From: Synechocystis sp. LKSZ1
Lineage (GTDB): Bacteria > Cyanobacteriota > Cyanobacteriia > Cyanobacteriales > Microcystaceae
Length of the DNA stretch: 64,000 bases
Assembly (NCBI RefSeq): GCF_040436315.1
Contig: NZ_AP031572.1
Coordinates: forward strand, 2,976,001-3,040,000
Direction: 5' to 3'
The notes beneath the pieces were generated by a model, which worked only from the letters and a program-made list of their open reading frames with translations, was not told the origin of the DNA and did no database searches. The position numbers and the translations under genes are program-made. Positions 1-8,167 of this stretch are shown piece after piece. Every line of letters begins with the position of its first letter. Within the stretch, counting starts at the first letter, position 1.

Positions 1-1
1 C

Positions 2-1759
2 AACGAGAAATACGCCCGCCGGCAAGTATTGGAACACGCCAACGATTTAGTCCAGGTGGCCAAGGATGAAAGCTGGCAGGCCGACGGCTTCCTTGAATTT
101 GTGAACCGTCTCCAAGAACGGATCGGAGAAGCGACCCAGCAGATCGGAGCCGACGAAGACAAGCACCAGCGCCAATACGAAAGGCTGGTCGAGGAAGTGA
201 GGAAAATTGAACAGACCGTAGCAGACCCCGGACTAAAACTGTTCAAGATGCAGGCTTTGGCCAGCAGAACAGGGCATACCACTAAATTTCTTAATCACTT
301 GTACCTGAAGAATTTGGCGGCCCGAGAAGTAGAACCAATGATGGGGTTGAAGGAAGTCAAGGAAAAATACGGGTCATCGGTTCAAGAATGGTTTCTCCAT
401 GGCTTCGGGCCGGCTGGCAGTGTTGTCTTGCTCCATGCCCACGGGGGGGTAGGCAAAACCAGGCTGATCTATGACTGGATTTATTCAATGGTCAGGGGGG
501 AGTCATGGGAGGGGCATCACGTCACGGCCCCGACCAGAAGAGCGCTCATCGTCCAGACGGATGAGAGCCAAGGCGATATGCTCAACGCGCTCGACCACAG
601 GGGGTTTACTGACGATATGCCGGTCAAGGTTATTACCCGTTGGACGGCTGACCACATGGCCGCCCTGCGCGTCAACATCGAACAATTCCGCCCGGAGGTC
701 ATCCTAATTGATAGTTTGACTAGCATCAACCGAAATAGCCTTTTCTCCGAAAATGACACTGAGTATGCCCGGCCGGTTTTGGAATTGAGGGATATTGCCC
801 AGGAATACGGATGCTTGATTTATTTGGTTCACCATTCCAACAGCGAAGGAGGGAGCCGAGGAACCAAGGCCATTGCCGCCAGTGTTAGCCACATTTTCAG
901 CCTGAGCCGGCCCAGCCAACTTAGTGACCCCACCACTAGCCAACGGATTTTGGCCATTGACAAGAGCCGTAGCCGCGCCCCTGGCAAGTATGAATTAGAG
1001 TTCAATCCCGAAACAGGGGGATGGTCTTTCAATGGAGAGGCCGGCCAGGATAGCGGAGGCGATACAACGGAAGAACGGATTTTAGAATTTTTGGAACAAA
1101 ACAGAAACAAGGTTTACGAAGCTTCAGAAATTCACGCAATCGTAGGGGGGGAGTCAAGTTTTATTAGACGGGTGCTTAATCGCCTCGCTCAGAATGGACG
1201 AATCAGCCGGCGCAAATCAGCTACTAACGGTCGTGCCTATGTGTACTGGCTAGGGATGTCGGGGGATGAATACCAAAGAACTGTGCTTCCAAACCCAAGC
1301 ACACTTGAAGCACAGATGAAGCACACTTCCGAAGCACACTTCCCAAACCCAGACACAGAGCCAGTTCAAGGGGGCTTGACAACGAACTGTGCTTCACGTT
1401 TTGCAAATTTTTCGGGAACGGACGGACAGGAAAATCAAAATTTTGAAGCACAGAAGCACACTTCATCTGAAACCCAGTCAGAGAGCGACTTTACAACTGT
1501 GCTTCCCAACTGTGCTTCAACTGTGCTTACTGAATATCAAGCACAGTTGGCCAAAAATGGGGAGCCGGTTGACCTTCCCCCCAACGAGTCGCGCCGCCCT
1601 CCTGTACTAAAGCGCGGTGACGTTGTGCTAGACCAGGATTACCGTGGGTATTGGTTAGATTCCTTCCACAAAAATGTATGGTGGGCTTATCGGGAAGGAG
1701 AGGAATTTGTAGAGCTACGCCCTGATCAGATTGCGGCTGTTTGGAAAGTAAAAGAGTGA
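2..1759 (+). CDS. RepA-like replicative helicase/ATPase of a mobile element, 5' end outside window
   Basis: The reading frame is open from the first bases of the window, so the gene very probably begins upstream; a TTG at 29 is the first possible in-window start but nothing marks it as real. The product has a RecA/RepA-type ATPase core: Walker A GGVGKT at 443-460, Walker B ILIDS near 700-720, and a VHHSN sensor-like segment followed by GSRGTKAI near 830-870. A winged-helix-like segment follows (about 1060-1250). Next comes a low-complexity linker (1270-1560) rich in T, S, N and H, then a short C-terminal domain. This order fits helicases that load at plasmid or phage origins. The linker DNA carries a repeat cluster annotated separately. 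The three small genes downstream are packed against it, suggesting one transcript. A primase-helicase fusion with a missing N-terminal half is possible. Confidence 0.7.
   Translation, partial: NEKYARRQVLEHANDLVQVAKDESWQADGFLEFVNRLQERIGEATQQIGADEDKHQRQYERLVEEVRKIEQTVADPGLKLFKMQALASRTGHTTKFLNHLYLKNLAAREVEPMMGLKEVKEKYGSSVQEWFLHGFGPAGSVVLLHAHGGVGKTRLIYDWIYSMVRGESWEGHHVTAPTRRALIVQTDESQGDMLNALDHRGFTDDMPVKVITRWTADHMAALRVNIEQFRPEVILIDSLTSINRNSLFSENDTEYARPVLELRDIAQEYGCLIYLVHHSNSEGGSRGTKAIAASVSHIFSLSRPSQLSDPTTSQRILAIDKSRSRAPGKYELEFNPETGGWSFNGEAGQDSGGDTTEERILEFLEQNRNKVYEASEIHAIVGGESSFIRRVLNRLAQNGRISRRKSATNGRAYVYWLGMSGDEYQRTVLPNPSTLEAQMKHTSEAHFPNPDTEPVQGGLTTNCASRFANFSGTDGQENQNFEAQKHTSSETQSESDFTTVLPNCASTVLTEYQAQLAKNGEPVDLPPNESRRPPVLKRGDVVLDQDYRGYWLDSFHKNVWWAYREGEEFVELRPDQIAAVWKVKE
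1279..1548. repeat. Iteron-like cluster, candidate replication origin inside the helicase gene
   Basis: About twelve copies of an 8-11 bp word occur in 270 bp. The AACTGTGCTTC form starts at 1279, 1385, 1495, 1508 and 1519 (the last ends in A instead of C). The GAAGCACA(C/G)TT form, its reverse complement, occurs at 1297, 1307, 1318, 1331, 1445, 1453 and 1539, some copies partial. The tract 1398-1448 between two groups is AT-rich. The encoded protein segment is low-complexity, so the DNA rather than the protein may be under selection. Origin function is inferred. Confidence 0.55.
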
Positions 1760-1923
1760 TGACCTACCAAGAAATCCAACAAATCCTAAAGCCCCTTGGC
1801 TATGCCCTCCATCGTGGGGACTATGGCTATTTTCTGCGGGATGCCATCAAGGGGGGGGCAATTGCAATGACCTTTGACTCGTTAGACGACATAAAAAGAT
1901 GGGTGAGACAAATCTATGGCTAA
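1759..1923 (+). CDS. Small hypothetical protein of the mobile element
   Basis: A 54-residue product starting MTYQEIQQILKPLGYALHRG. The ATG at 1759 overlaps the TGA stop of the helicase gene by one base, which suggests translational coupling; a GTG at 1756 is the alternative start. The stop overlaps the ATG of the next gene by 8 bases. The sequence is acidic/aromatic with no membrane segment and no motif I recognise. Tight packing between the helicase and an excisionase-like gene indicates a role in the element's replication or mobility, but the function is unknown. Confidence 0.55.
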   Translation: MTYQEIQQILKPLGYALHRGDYGYFLRDAIKGGAIAMTFDSLDDIKRWVRQIYG

Positions 1924-2134
1924 GAAAAATCTGAAAAACTGGCTGACGACGACCCAGGCCTTAGAGCAAATTCCCCTCTCTCGGTATGAACTGCTGATGC
2001 TGGTCAAAACTGGCCACCTTAAGCACGGTGTCCACTATCTGGACAAACGCCGACCAGAGGCCCGCCGCGCTACTTACTTATGGAACCCACCAGAGATAAT
2101 GAAATGGCTATCCAACAACCCCGAAAAACGTTAG
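1916..2134 (+). CDS. Excisionase-like small helix-turn-helix protein
   Basis: A 72-residue basic protein, MAKKNLKNWLTTTQALEQIP at the start. The segment TTTQALEQIPLSRYELLMLV followed by a basic wing (KHGVHYLDKRRPEARR) matches the general layout of small MerR-like winged-helix DNA-binding proteins such as phage excisionases and AlpA. It overlaps the preceding gene by 8 bp and lies near a convergent integrase gene, the usual company of an excisionase. Recognition is by pattern only; a transcriptional regulator of the element is the main alternative. Confidence 0.5.
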   Translation: MAKKNLKNWLTTTQALEQIPLSRYELLMLVKTGHLKHGVHYLDKRRPEARRATYLWNPPEIMKWLSNNPEKR

Positions 2135-2144
2135 GAAGATCATC

Positions 2145-2345
2145 ATGCCACAATTAAACAATTTTGATTCCTGGCTTCAGTCCATAAAGGGAAGCTCCCA
2201 CGCTCCCATCGGTCTAGTAGATGCGGCGGTTTTCGTAAACGACACGCTAAATCTAGCCAAACGAATTTATGACGATTTGGGGCTTACGGATGAATCCCTA
2301 TTGCTTGAAATTTACGACCGATTAGTAGAAAAGCTTGAGCAATAA
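2145..2345 (+). CDS. Small hypothetical protein of the mobile element
   Basis: A 66-residue, mainly helical and acidic product (MPQLNNFDSWLQSIKG at the start). It has an ATG start preceded by AGGAAGATCATC, a plausible ribosome-binding site, 10 bp after the excisionase-like gene. Its stop codon abuts the last codon of the convergent integrase gene, with no spacer between the two. I do not recognise a domain. It is probably the last gene of the rightward transcript of this element end. Confidence 0.5.
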   Translation: MPQLNNFDSWLQSIKGSSHAPIGLVDAAVFVNDTLNLAKRIYDDLGLTDESLLLEIYDRLVEKLEQ

Positions 2346-3437
2346 CTAAGGGGCCAGGGGCCTATCGGGATTGCTCAACAGCGTCTCATAGGCCCGCTGG
2401 TAAGTATCCCGCGTGATCCAAGCGTGATAGATGTCAGCGTGAACCTTGACCGAGTGGCCCATCTGGGCCGCCGCCAGCGACAAATCCCAGCCAAACTCCA
2501 GTGACCGCCTGGCCCAGGCATGGCGTAAATCGTAGGGATTGAACGGGATGCCATAGCGACTAAATTGATGCGTGACCCTATTCCCCAGGTCGGTGTTTTT
2601 GCCGTTCACCTGGGGCAATTTTATTTCTACTAGCCAACGCTCGGCCCATTCCGGGTAGAGAGGATAGACGTAACGCTCCTGATTGGTCTTCCCCTTATGG
2701 ACAAAGGCCACGGGGAAATCAGACAGGTCAAGCCGAAAGACTTCGTAATTTCTCAGCCCATAACAGGCTTGGAGAGCATAGGCGCACTGCCACTCAGGAT
2801 TAGGAATCTGGCCCCACCATTGGGCTATTTCCTCATCGGTAGGTACATCACGGGGATTAACTGCTTTTGGGCCATAACTGCCTGTTTTCTTCCGTAGGTC
2901 ATGGGCCAGCCCGGCCAGATCGGCCAGGCCAGCAAAGGCCAAAGCCCGCCGCCGACGGGTGCGAGAATTGGGCGTACAACTTTTTAGGCCCTTCTCCAAG
3001 GCCTCCAGCGTTAGCGCCGCATCCCAATCTAAAGCCTTAAACGCCTTGATATACTCAGATTCCCAGGTTTCCTGTGCCTTAGCACGGTCGGCCCCTTCCT
3101 CAATCCGCTTAAGCAAGTATTGCGCCTTCAATCGCTCAATCCAGTCTCTGACCACCAAGGGGCCGGCTTCAGCCTCCCAGGTAAACTCCCCACGGGTCAA
3201 TTTCAGGCTTAATTCCCTGGCCGCCAAAACCGCCTGGTCAATTCCGGCCGGGTTGGCCCGGAAGCCCAGGGCGATGCGTTGCTGGTGGGGGTACGTCTTC
3301 TCACTGCCAGGCTTCGGGGGGAGGGTCGCCACCAAATAGAGCCGGTCGCCCCGCTGGGTGATCGTGACCCCCGTTTTTCCGGCCCTGAGCTGGCCATTGG
3401 CCTGATTCAGCCGGCCAGAAACGTCTAATTTTCCCAC
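2346..3437 (-). CDS. Tyrosine-type site-specific integrase
   Basis: A 363-residue tyrosine recombinase that would catalyse integration and excision of the element. The C-terminal catalytic domain shows the first arginine in ACYGLRNYEVFRL, a lysine in HKGKTNQERY, the box-II segment YDLRHAWARR, then MGHS and the nucleophile tyrosine in HADIYHAWI. In box II the usual leading histidine is tyrosine, a substitution seen in some functional integrases. The N-terminal part is the expected arm-binding/core-binding region. The start is GTG at 3437. The gene is transcribed away from tRNA-Met, whose 3' end lies 123 bp upstream, the standard arrangement for tRNA-targeting elements. The gene is intact, so the element may still be mobile. 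Confidence 0.88.
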   Translation of the reverse strand: MGKLDVSGRLNQANGQLRAGKTGVTITQRGDRLYLVATLPPKPGSEKTYPHQQRIALGFRANPAGIDQAVLAARELSLKLTRGEFTWEAEAGPLVVRDWIERLKAQYLLKRIEEGADRAKAQETWESEYIKAFKALDWDAALTLEALEKGLKSCTPNSRTRRRRALAFAGLADLAGLAHDLRKKTGSYGPKAVNPRDVPTDEEIAQWWGQIPNPEWQCAYALQACYGLRNYEVFRLDLSDFPVAFVHKGKTNQERYVYPLYPEWAERWLVEIKLPQVNGKNTDLGNRVTHQFSRYGIPFNPYDLRHAWARRSLEFGWDLSLAAAQMGHSVKVHADIYHAWITRDTYQRAYETLLSNPDRPLAP

Positions 3438-3560
3438 TGGCTTAAAATTGGCTTAAATAACGTCGATAATCTTCGCTAATTTTAGCCAATCTTAGATAAT
3501 CCAAAATTCGGGCAAAAGCCGAAAACCTTGCTAGATAAGCGTTTGAAGTCATAACAAATA
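3438..3560. other. Candidate attachment-site arm region between integrase and tRNA
   Basis: This 123-bp AT-rich stretch separates the integrase start from the tRNA 3' end. It holds two direct copies of TGGCTTAAA (3438-3446 and 3449-3457) and related words such as GATAATC, TTAGCCAATC and TTAGATAATCC. Repeats of this kind beside an att site often bind integrase arm domains, and they could also regulate the integrase promoter. The att core itself is expected in the tRNA 3' half. The partner att site lies outside the window, so the core cannot be delimited here. Confidence 0.4.
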
Positions 3561-3633
3561 TGGCTCAGGCGGGATTTGAACCTGCGACCTTGGGCTTATG
3601 AGTCCCCTGCTCTAACCACTGAGCTACTGAGCC
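3561..3633 (-). tRNA. tRNA-Met (anticodon CAU)
   Basis: A 73-nt cloverleaf reads on the minus strand: acceptor stem GGCTCAG/CTGAGCC with discriminator A, T8-A9, D-stem GCTC/GAGC, anticodon CAT at 3600-3598, and a T-arm with loop TTCAAAT. CCA is not encoded. The CAU anticodon fits elongator methionine; a lysidine-modified isoleucine tRNA cannot be excluded without identity elements. Its 3' end faces the integrase and is the likely integration target of the element to the left. Confidence 0.92.
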
Positions 3634-3650
3634 AAAAATTAACCTTAATC

Positions 3651-3656
3651 AGTATA
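3651..3656 (-). promoter_or_regulatory. Likely -10 box of tRNA-Met
   Basis: TATACT on the minus strand lies 17 bp upstream of the tRNA 5' end, which places a start site about 10 bp before the mature tRNA. No good -35 box is visible in the T-rich DNA upstream. Confidence 0.35.
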
Positions 3657-3782
3657 CATCAAAAAAAGGGAATAGAAAAATTTTTACCCAGCAAGTTAAG
3701 CTATAAACAGATTGTTGAACCAATTTTGAGCGATTAATCCGACAAATGATGATCCTTCAAGGGCCATTACCAAAATTCAAGC

Positions 3783-4853
3783 CTAGGCCTGGAAACGCTC
3801 TAAAAACCGAGCCAGATCGAAATGCTCGGCCATGAGGCGCTGAATACATTGAACTTTGATGGGTTCCTGTAGACGGGTATTGCCAAAGGCCTGATCTACG
3901 ATCTCAACAGTTTTGAGGGTATCTAGATTCACCGAGAGGATGGGAATCTCGAGATCCTCGGCGCGACTGATGATCAAGGGTTGAGGTGGAATATGGCCAG
4001 TCAGGATCAGACAACTGGTTGAGGTTTCCAAGGCCGCCAATTGCAAGTCTGTTCGGTCGCCCCCCGTAACCACCGCTTTATTTTCTCCCCGGCGGAAGTA
4101 TTCCAGGGCCGAGTTAACATTCATGGCCCCAATGGTGAGGCTTTCCACCATCAGGTCGAGGCGGTCTTCACGGCACAGAACTTTTGCTCCCAGTTGATGG
4201 GCTAACTCTCGCACACTGACACTGCGCAGGAGGTCATCCTGGGGCAGGAGGCCGAGAACCGCAATGCCCTGTTGCTCTAGGAAGGGTTTGACCAAGGTCT
4301 CGGCCGAGGCCCTGGCCTCGGCCGGCACATCGTTAATCACCACCCCCAGAAGATGGGATCCCAATTCCTGCTGAGCCTTGATCAGGCCATCCACGATTAA
4401 TGGGGAATGGTAACGGGCCACTAGCAGAATAGACGCTGAGAGGGTTTTCGCCAAATTAAGAAACGAGAGATTAAACAAGCTCCCTTCCCAAAGCGTTCCT
4501 GGGCCCTCTAGCAGGACAATATCAGCGGCCAAACTGCCGACGGCATCCTGGAGGGCCGTGGTGTAGTCAGTGGTATCTTGGCCCTGGAGTCGTTGGGCAA
4601 TGGAATGGGCTTCTAGAAATAGGAGCGGTGGACGAACTTGAGCAGCGGAGAGGCCCAGGGCCTGGGCCACAAAATTCACATCAGCCTCTTCCTGTTGGAT
4701 ACTGCTGTTGCTTAAACAGGTTCCAATCGGCTTTCCGTAGGCAATCGCCAGGCCCTGCTGTTGCAGTTGTTGGGCAAGGCCGAGAATGATACCGGATTTG
4801 CCGCTATAGGCCTCGATTGAACCGACTAGTAAGCACTGGGCTACATTTGCCAT
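3783..4853 (-). CDS. Phosphotransacetylase-family protein (BioD-like domain plus DRTGG domain)
   Basis: A 356-residue protein. The N-terminal half resembles a dethiobiotin-synthetase-like P-loop fold ([20 protein letters not shown], with a GKS nucleotide loop). The C-terminal half has a DRTGG-type segment ([18 protein letters not shown]), the pair that precedes the catalytic domain in long Pta enzymes. The catalytic phosphotransacetylase domain itself is absent, so this is likely a stand-alone regulatory or sensor protein. I chose ATG 4853 because AAGGAG lies just upstream. It follows the EbsA-like gene on the same strand after 47 bp. Confidence 0.7.
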   Translation of the reverse strand: MANVAQCLLVGSIEAYSGKSGIILGLAQQLQQQGLAIAYGKPIGTCLSNSSIQQEEADVNFVAQALGLSAAQVRPPLLFLEAHSIAQRLQGQDTTDYTTALQDAVGSLAADIVLLEGPGTLWEGSLFNLSFLNLAKTLSASILLVARYHSPLIVDGLIKAQQELGSHLLGVVINDVPAEARASAETLVKPFLEQQGIAVLGLLPQDDLLRSVSVRELAHQLGAKVLCREDRLDLMVESLTIGAMNVNSALEYFRRGENKAVVTGGDRTDLQLAALETSTSCLILTGHIPPQPLIISRAEDLEIPILSVNLDTLKTVEIVDQAFGNTRLQEPIKVQCIQRLMAEHFDLARFLERFQA

Positions 4854-4900
4854 GGAAAAGCTCCTTCTGTCCTGCACAGGGAATTCAATAATTGCTTCGG

Positions 4901-5305
4901 TTAGGCCCGAAGACTGGGGGATTCATCAAAGCGGAGTAGTTTTTTGTAGAAATTCTGCGGAAAATCGACAAACTGACCTTTACTCTCATTGTGAATGCTA
5001 ATGAGGTCGATCAGATAGTCAATAAATTCCGAGTTCAGCACCGTCATTTCATAGCTCAAGTCAGCTTGGCCCTCAAATTGCATCCGACAACGGGTTAATT
5101 CGGAGGGTAACTTGGAGACATACCAAGTGGCGACGAAGCTAATACCGCTACCGCCTTCAATACGCCGCTGGCCTTCCACACTCCCCTTTTGGTAGAGACT
5201 TAGGGCCAGGGGCAGAATTTTTTGCTTGTCCTTGTTGGGATAGTAGGGCAGATAAACGCCCACATCCATTTTATCGGCGGGTTCAAGGTTATCAATGACT
5301 GACAT
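4901..5305 (-). CDS. ebsA: EbsA-like type IV pilus/biofilm factor
   Basis: A 134-residue soluble protein from ATG 5305 ([20 protein letters not shown]). Conserved-looking blocks are [10 protein letters not shown], a central [20 protein letters not shown] and the C-terminal [10 protein letters not shown]. These resemble my recollection of EbsA, a cyanobacterial protein needed for type IV pilus assembly and biofilm self-suppression in Synechococcus elongatus. It lacks membrane segments. The in-frame upstream extension to 5350 is unlikely because AGG upstream of 5305 gives a usable ribosome-binding site. The assignment is from memory of the family and needs a profile search. Confidence 0.55.
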   Translation of the reverse strand: MSVIDNLEPADKMDVGVYLPYYPNKDKQKILPLALSLYQKGSVEGQRRIEGGSGISFVATWYVSKLPSELTRCRMQFEGQADLSYEMTVLNSEFIDYLIDLISIHNESKGQFVDFPQNFYKKLLRFDESPSLRA

Positions 5306-5413
5306 AACGCTACCTAAAGAGTCGAAGTTAGCCGAAAATCTCTCTATCAAGTCTAAGGGATTATCTACCTAGGATTAGTTACCTTGTTTATCTTTTCCCT
5401 TTCTCTCTGCTGG

Positions 5414-6652
5414 CTAACCCTCCAGGGCCCGAGCCAGGGTTGGTAAGGGCAGGGCCTCGGGATAGATTCCTTCGGCTTTAATGCGTTGAATCTCCTCGGC
5501 GGTGATGGGCCAAGGGGCCTGACGGGCTAGGAGCTGAACAATGTCCCCCCGGTCAATCACTCCCGCGACGGCACCAGCGGGCGATAACACCGTCAGGTAG
5601 CGGTCTCCAAAATCATCCGTGGCTCCCCGACGGGCCTCGAGGCGATTAATAACGGTTGCCAGGGAATCCTTTTCGGTCACGCTGGGAATGGTTGCTAGGG
5701 GATAGGCGATGTCCTGGACTGTCTGCCGGGGCCATTCACTCCGTTCTAGGGTAGAAAGTTGACTTAGGGGAACGAGGCCTTGGTAACGGCCATCGGCCGC
5801 CGCATAGTAGGGGAATAACCACTGCTCGGGGTTGTCTAAGAGATAAGACTGTACAAATTCCTGGAGAGTCAGACGACCGGAAACCACTTTAAACTGGCGA
5901 CTCATGGCTTGGGCTGCTGTCAAGCTTAACAGGCTGCGTTGGAGCTGAGTCCAGCGGCTCGATAGGCGGGCATTAGCCCACAGGAACCAACCAATCAGGG
6001 CCAGCCAAGCCCCGCCAGCTTCCCCCAGGGAAAAAAGCAGCACTAACCCTAGAATATTCGCCAAGGCCCCCAGAAATTGACCACTCAAGGCGGCCCATTG
6101 CACCCCCGTCAGACGGTCTCCCGTCAAGTGCCAGACCAGGGCCTTTAGCACTTGCCCACCATCTAGGGGCAGGCCCGGAATTAAGTTAAACAAGGCCAGG
6201 AACAGGTTGATCCGCCCCAAGTCTTGGCTGATGTAGGCGAGGAGGGGGGCCTCGGTCATGGCCTGGCTCCAGAGATAGCAGAGACCGCTCAGAACCAGGC
6301 TCGTACAAGGCCCTGCCATCGCAACGGCAAAGGCCCCCAGGGGGGTTTTCGACTCCCGTTCCAGATTGGCTACCCCACCAAAAATAAACAGGGTGATGGA
6401 GTTAACCGTGATCCCCTGCTGTCTGGCTACCAGACTATGGCCCAGTTCGTGCAGGAGTACCGATAGAAACAGGGCCAGGGCCATTAAGAATCCCCAGAAC
6501 CAGGCCCAAACCGATAAGTGATCCGTTAGGAGGAAGCGTTGATTAATTTCCACCGCATTGGCCAGGGTAACCAAGGCCACAATGACAAACCAGGAGGGAT
6601 CGAGACGAAACGGAATCCCCCATAAAGCGCCGAGTTGCCACTGCCGACCCAT
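5414..6652 (-). CDS. Site-2 protease family (M50) metalloprotease with CBS-like C-terminal region
   Basis: A 412-residue intramembrane zinc metalloprotease. The zinc ligands are in LHELGHSLVARQQG (HELGH, about residues 67-71) and in NLIPGLPLDGGQVL, where the aspartate is the third ligand. About six hydrophobic segments fill residues 15-225. The C-terminal 180 residues (from LTAAQAMSRQFKVV) look like two CBS modules, which usually bind adenine nucleotides. GGAG lies just upstream of the ATG. The start is 15 bp after the stop of the FHA gene and the two share a strand with pgl, so the three are probably one operon. Substrates are likely anti-sigma factors or other membrane regulators. Confidence 0.85.
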   Translation of the reverse strand: MGRQWQLGALWGIPFRLDPSWFVIVALVTLANAVEINQRFLLTDHLSVWAWFWGFLMALALFLSVLLHELGHSLVARQQGITVNSITLFIFGGVANLERESKTPLGAFAVAMAGPCTSLVLSGLCYLWSQAMTEAPLLAYISQDLGRINLFLALFNLIPGLPLDGGQVLKALVWHLTGDRLTGVQWAALSGQFLGALANILGLVLLFSLGEAGGAWLALIGWFLWANARLSSRWTQLQRSLLSLTAAQAMSRQFKVVSGRLTLQEFVQSYLLDNPEQWLFPYYAAADGRYQGLVPLSQLSTLERSEWPRQTVQDIAYPLATIPSVTEKDSLATVINRLEARRGATDDFGDRYLTVLSPAGAVAGVIDRGDIVQLLARQAPWPITAEEIQRIKAEGIYPEALPLPTLARALEG

Positions 6653-6667
6653 GGGTGTACTCCTGCC

Positions 6668-7273
6668 TCAGGCCAGTTGAAAAATAAAAGTAACGAGGTC
6701 ACCTTTCCCGAGGGAAATCCGGTCTCCGGCCCGTAAACGGTGACGATTACCGGGGGGGAGGGGCGTGTGGTTAATGTAAGTGCCATTGGCACTGCCCACA
6801 TCCTCAAGATAATAGGCATCTCCTTCTACTCGAACGTCCGCATGGACACGGGAGACCACATCGGAATTAGCAAATCCCGAAACATCGAGATCGGGGGGAA
6901 TGCGTTCATTCGGTTTACCAATATGAATTACGCTCAGCCCCTGGGGCAGGGGAAGCGTGGTCTCGGTTTGGACATGGAGAAAATGGGGGGCCTGCACCTG
7001 GAGTTGGGTCGCTGCCGTCGGACTAGGGGAAGCAGGAGCCGGAACCGGCGGCGGTGCTTCGGCGGCAACGCCTGGAGAAACGGCCTCTGGCTCTATTTCA
7101 TGGGCCATTGCTGGGGTAATGCTGTTACCGCAACTACCGCAGAAGGTGGCATCATTCTGGACATCAGCCCCACAGTGGGGACAGGCCATGAGTTGCGGCA
7201 AAGCAGTGAAGCAGGCCTCGCACTGGGTTGCCCCTTCAGGATTGGCGTGGTTGCAATGGGGACAAACAAGCAT
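6668..7273 (-). CDS. Zinc-ribbon and FHA domain protein
   Basis: A 201-residue protein. Two CxxC zinc-ribbon units lie at the N-terminus: CPHCNHANPEGATQCEAC (residues 4-21) and a second pair in CPHCGADVQ and FCGSCG. A proline/alanine-rich linker follows (about 60-100), then an FHA domain (about 110-195) with the typical SRVHADV and GSANGTYIN motifs that bind phosphothreonine peptides. It lies between pgl (42 bp upstream) and the site-2 protease (15 bp downstream). The context suggests that it couples Ser/Thr phosphorylation to regulated proteolysis; this is inference. Confidence 0.85.
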   Translation of the reverse strand: MLVCPHCNHANPEGATQCEACFTALPQLMACPHCGADVQNDATFCGSCGNSITPAMAHEIEPEAVSPGVAAEAPPPVPAPASPSPTAATQLQVQAPHFLHVQTETTLPLPQGLSVIHIGKPNERIPPDLDVSGFANSDVVSRVHADVRVEGDAYYLEDVGSANGTYINHTPLPPGNRHRLRAGDRISLGKGDLVTFIFQLA

Positions 7274-7315
7274 AGATGGAGAAACAGATTATTTGATAGT
7301 CGTTGGGTAAAAAGT

Positions 7316-8038
7316 CTAGGGCTGGAGGTTGGCCCCGGCGGCCGCATCCAGGAGCCAAATCAGTTCGCCCTGGGGCTGAATAAAGCGAGCCGGATAGGCT
7401 TGGGGGTCGGTGGTGGGGTCAAAGATCTGGCTCAAGGCTGTCTGTTTGCTGGCCCCGGCTACCAGGAAGAGAACACAGCGGGCCTGATTGAGCAGAGGAA
7501 TAGTTAAGGTGAGCCGGGGTTGGCCCTCACGGTCGCCAACGGTGACTAAGCGGTCGCAGACCTGGAGGGCCGCCGTATGGGGAAAGAGGGAAGCGGTATG
7601 ACCATCATCCCCTAGGCCAAGGAGCACCAAGTCCAGACGGGGAAATTCCCCCGCCGCTAGGTGAAAAACCCGTGCCAGTTCATTTTCGTAGGTTTGGGCA
7701 TCCACCTTGGGGTCATCGGCTGTTGTCGGCATAGCGTGAATCTGGTGGGCCGGAATGTCAACGTGATCCAACCAAGCCTGACGGGCCATGCGTTGATTGC
7801 TGTCGGGATGATCTCGGGGTACATAGCGCTCGTCACCAAAAAAGATCTGTAGCTGGTGCCAGGGGAGAGAGGCTTGGGCTAGGGCTTCGTAGAGTGGTTT
7901 TGGGGTACTGCCGCCTGAGAGGGCCAGACTGGCTTGTCCCCGTTCGGCAATGGCTTGCTCTAGGTGCTGGATAACCAGTTCCTTTGCACGGTCAACGAGG
8001 GTATCTTTATCTGCTAAGATCTCAACCTTGGCTGTCAT
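7316..8038 (-). CDS. pgl: 6-phosphogluconolactonase
   Basis: A 240-residue enzyme that hydrolyses 6-phosphogluconolactone in the oxidative pentose phosphate pathway, which supplies NADPH in the dark. Family motifs are LALSGGSTPKPLYEAL near residues 41-56, FFGDERYVPRDHPDSN in the middle and LLGLGDDGHTASLFP in the C-terminal half. The length is normal for the family. AGAGG lies upstream of the ATG at 8038. It is the first gene of a probable three-gene operon with the FHA and site-2 protease genes. Confidence 0.93.
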   Translation of the reverse strand: MTAKVEILADKDTLVDRAKELVIQHLEQAIAERGQASLALSGGSTPKPLYEALAQASLPWHQLQIFFGDERYVPRDHPDSNQRMARQAWLDHVDIPAHQIHAMPTTADDPKVDAQTYENELARVFHLAAGEFPRLDLVLLGLGDDGHTASLFPHTAALQVCDRLVTVGDREGQPRLTLTIPLLNQARCVLFLVAGASKQTALSQIFDPTTDPQAYPARFIQPQGELIWLLDAAAGANLQP

Positions 8039-8167
8039 TACGTTAGGCCTCTTTCAAGATAATTTATATTGTATTCGCTGTTCTAGACCTAGCCGCCAGA
8101 GTGACCTGAATTGTTAAGCTTTGCCCGCCTTAACGTTACCAATTCCCCCAGACCAACCCCTAATTCA

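Noticed and set aside
6740-7507. 255-residue open frame on the plus strand
   Set aside because: It runs antisense through the zinc-ribbon/FHA gene and the end of pgl, both of which have recognised domains; its own product has no motif.
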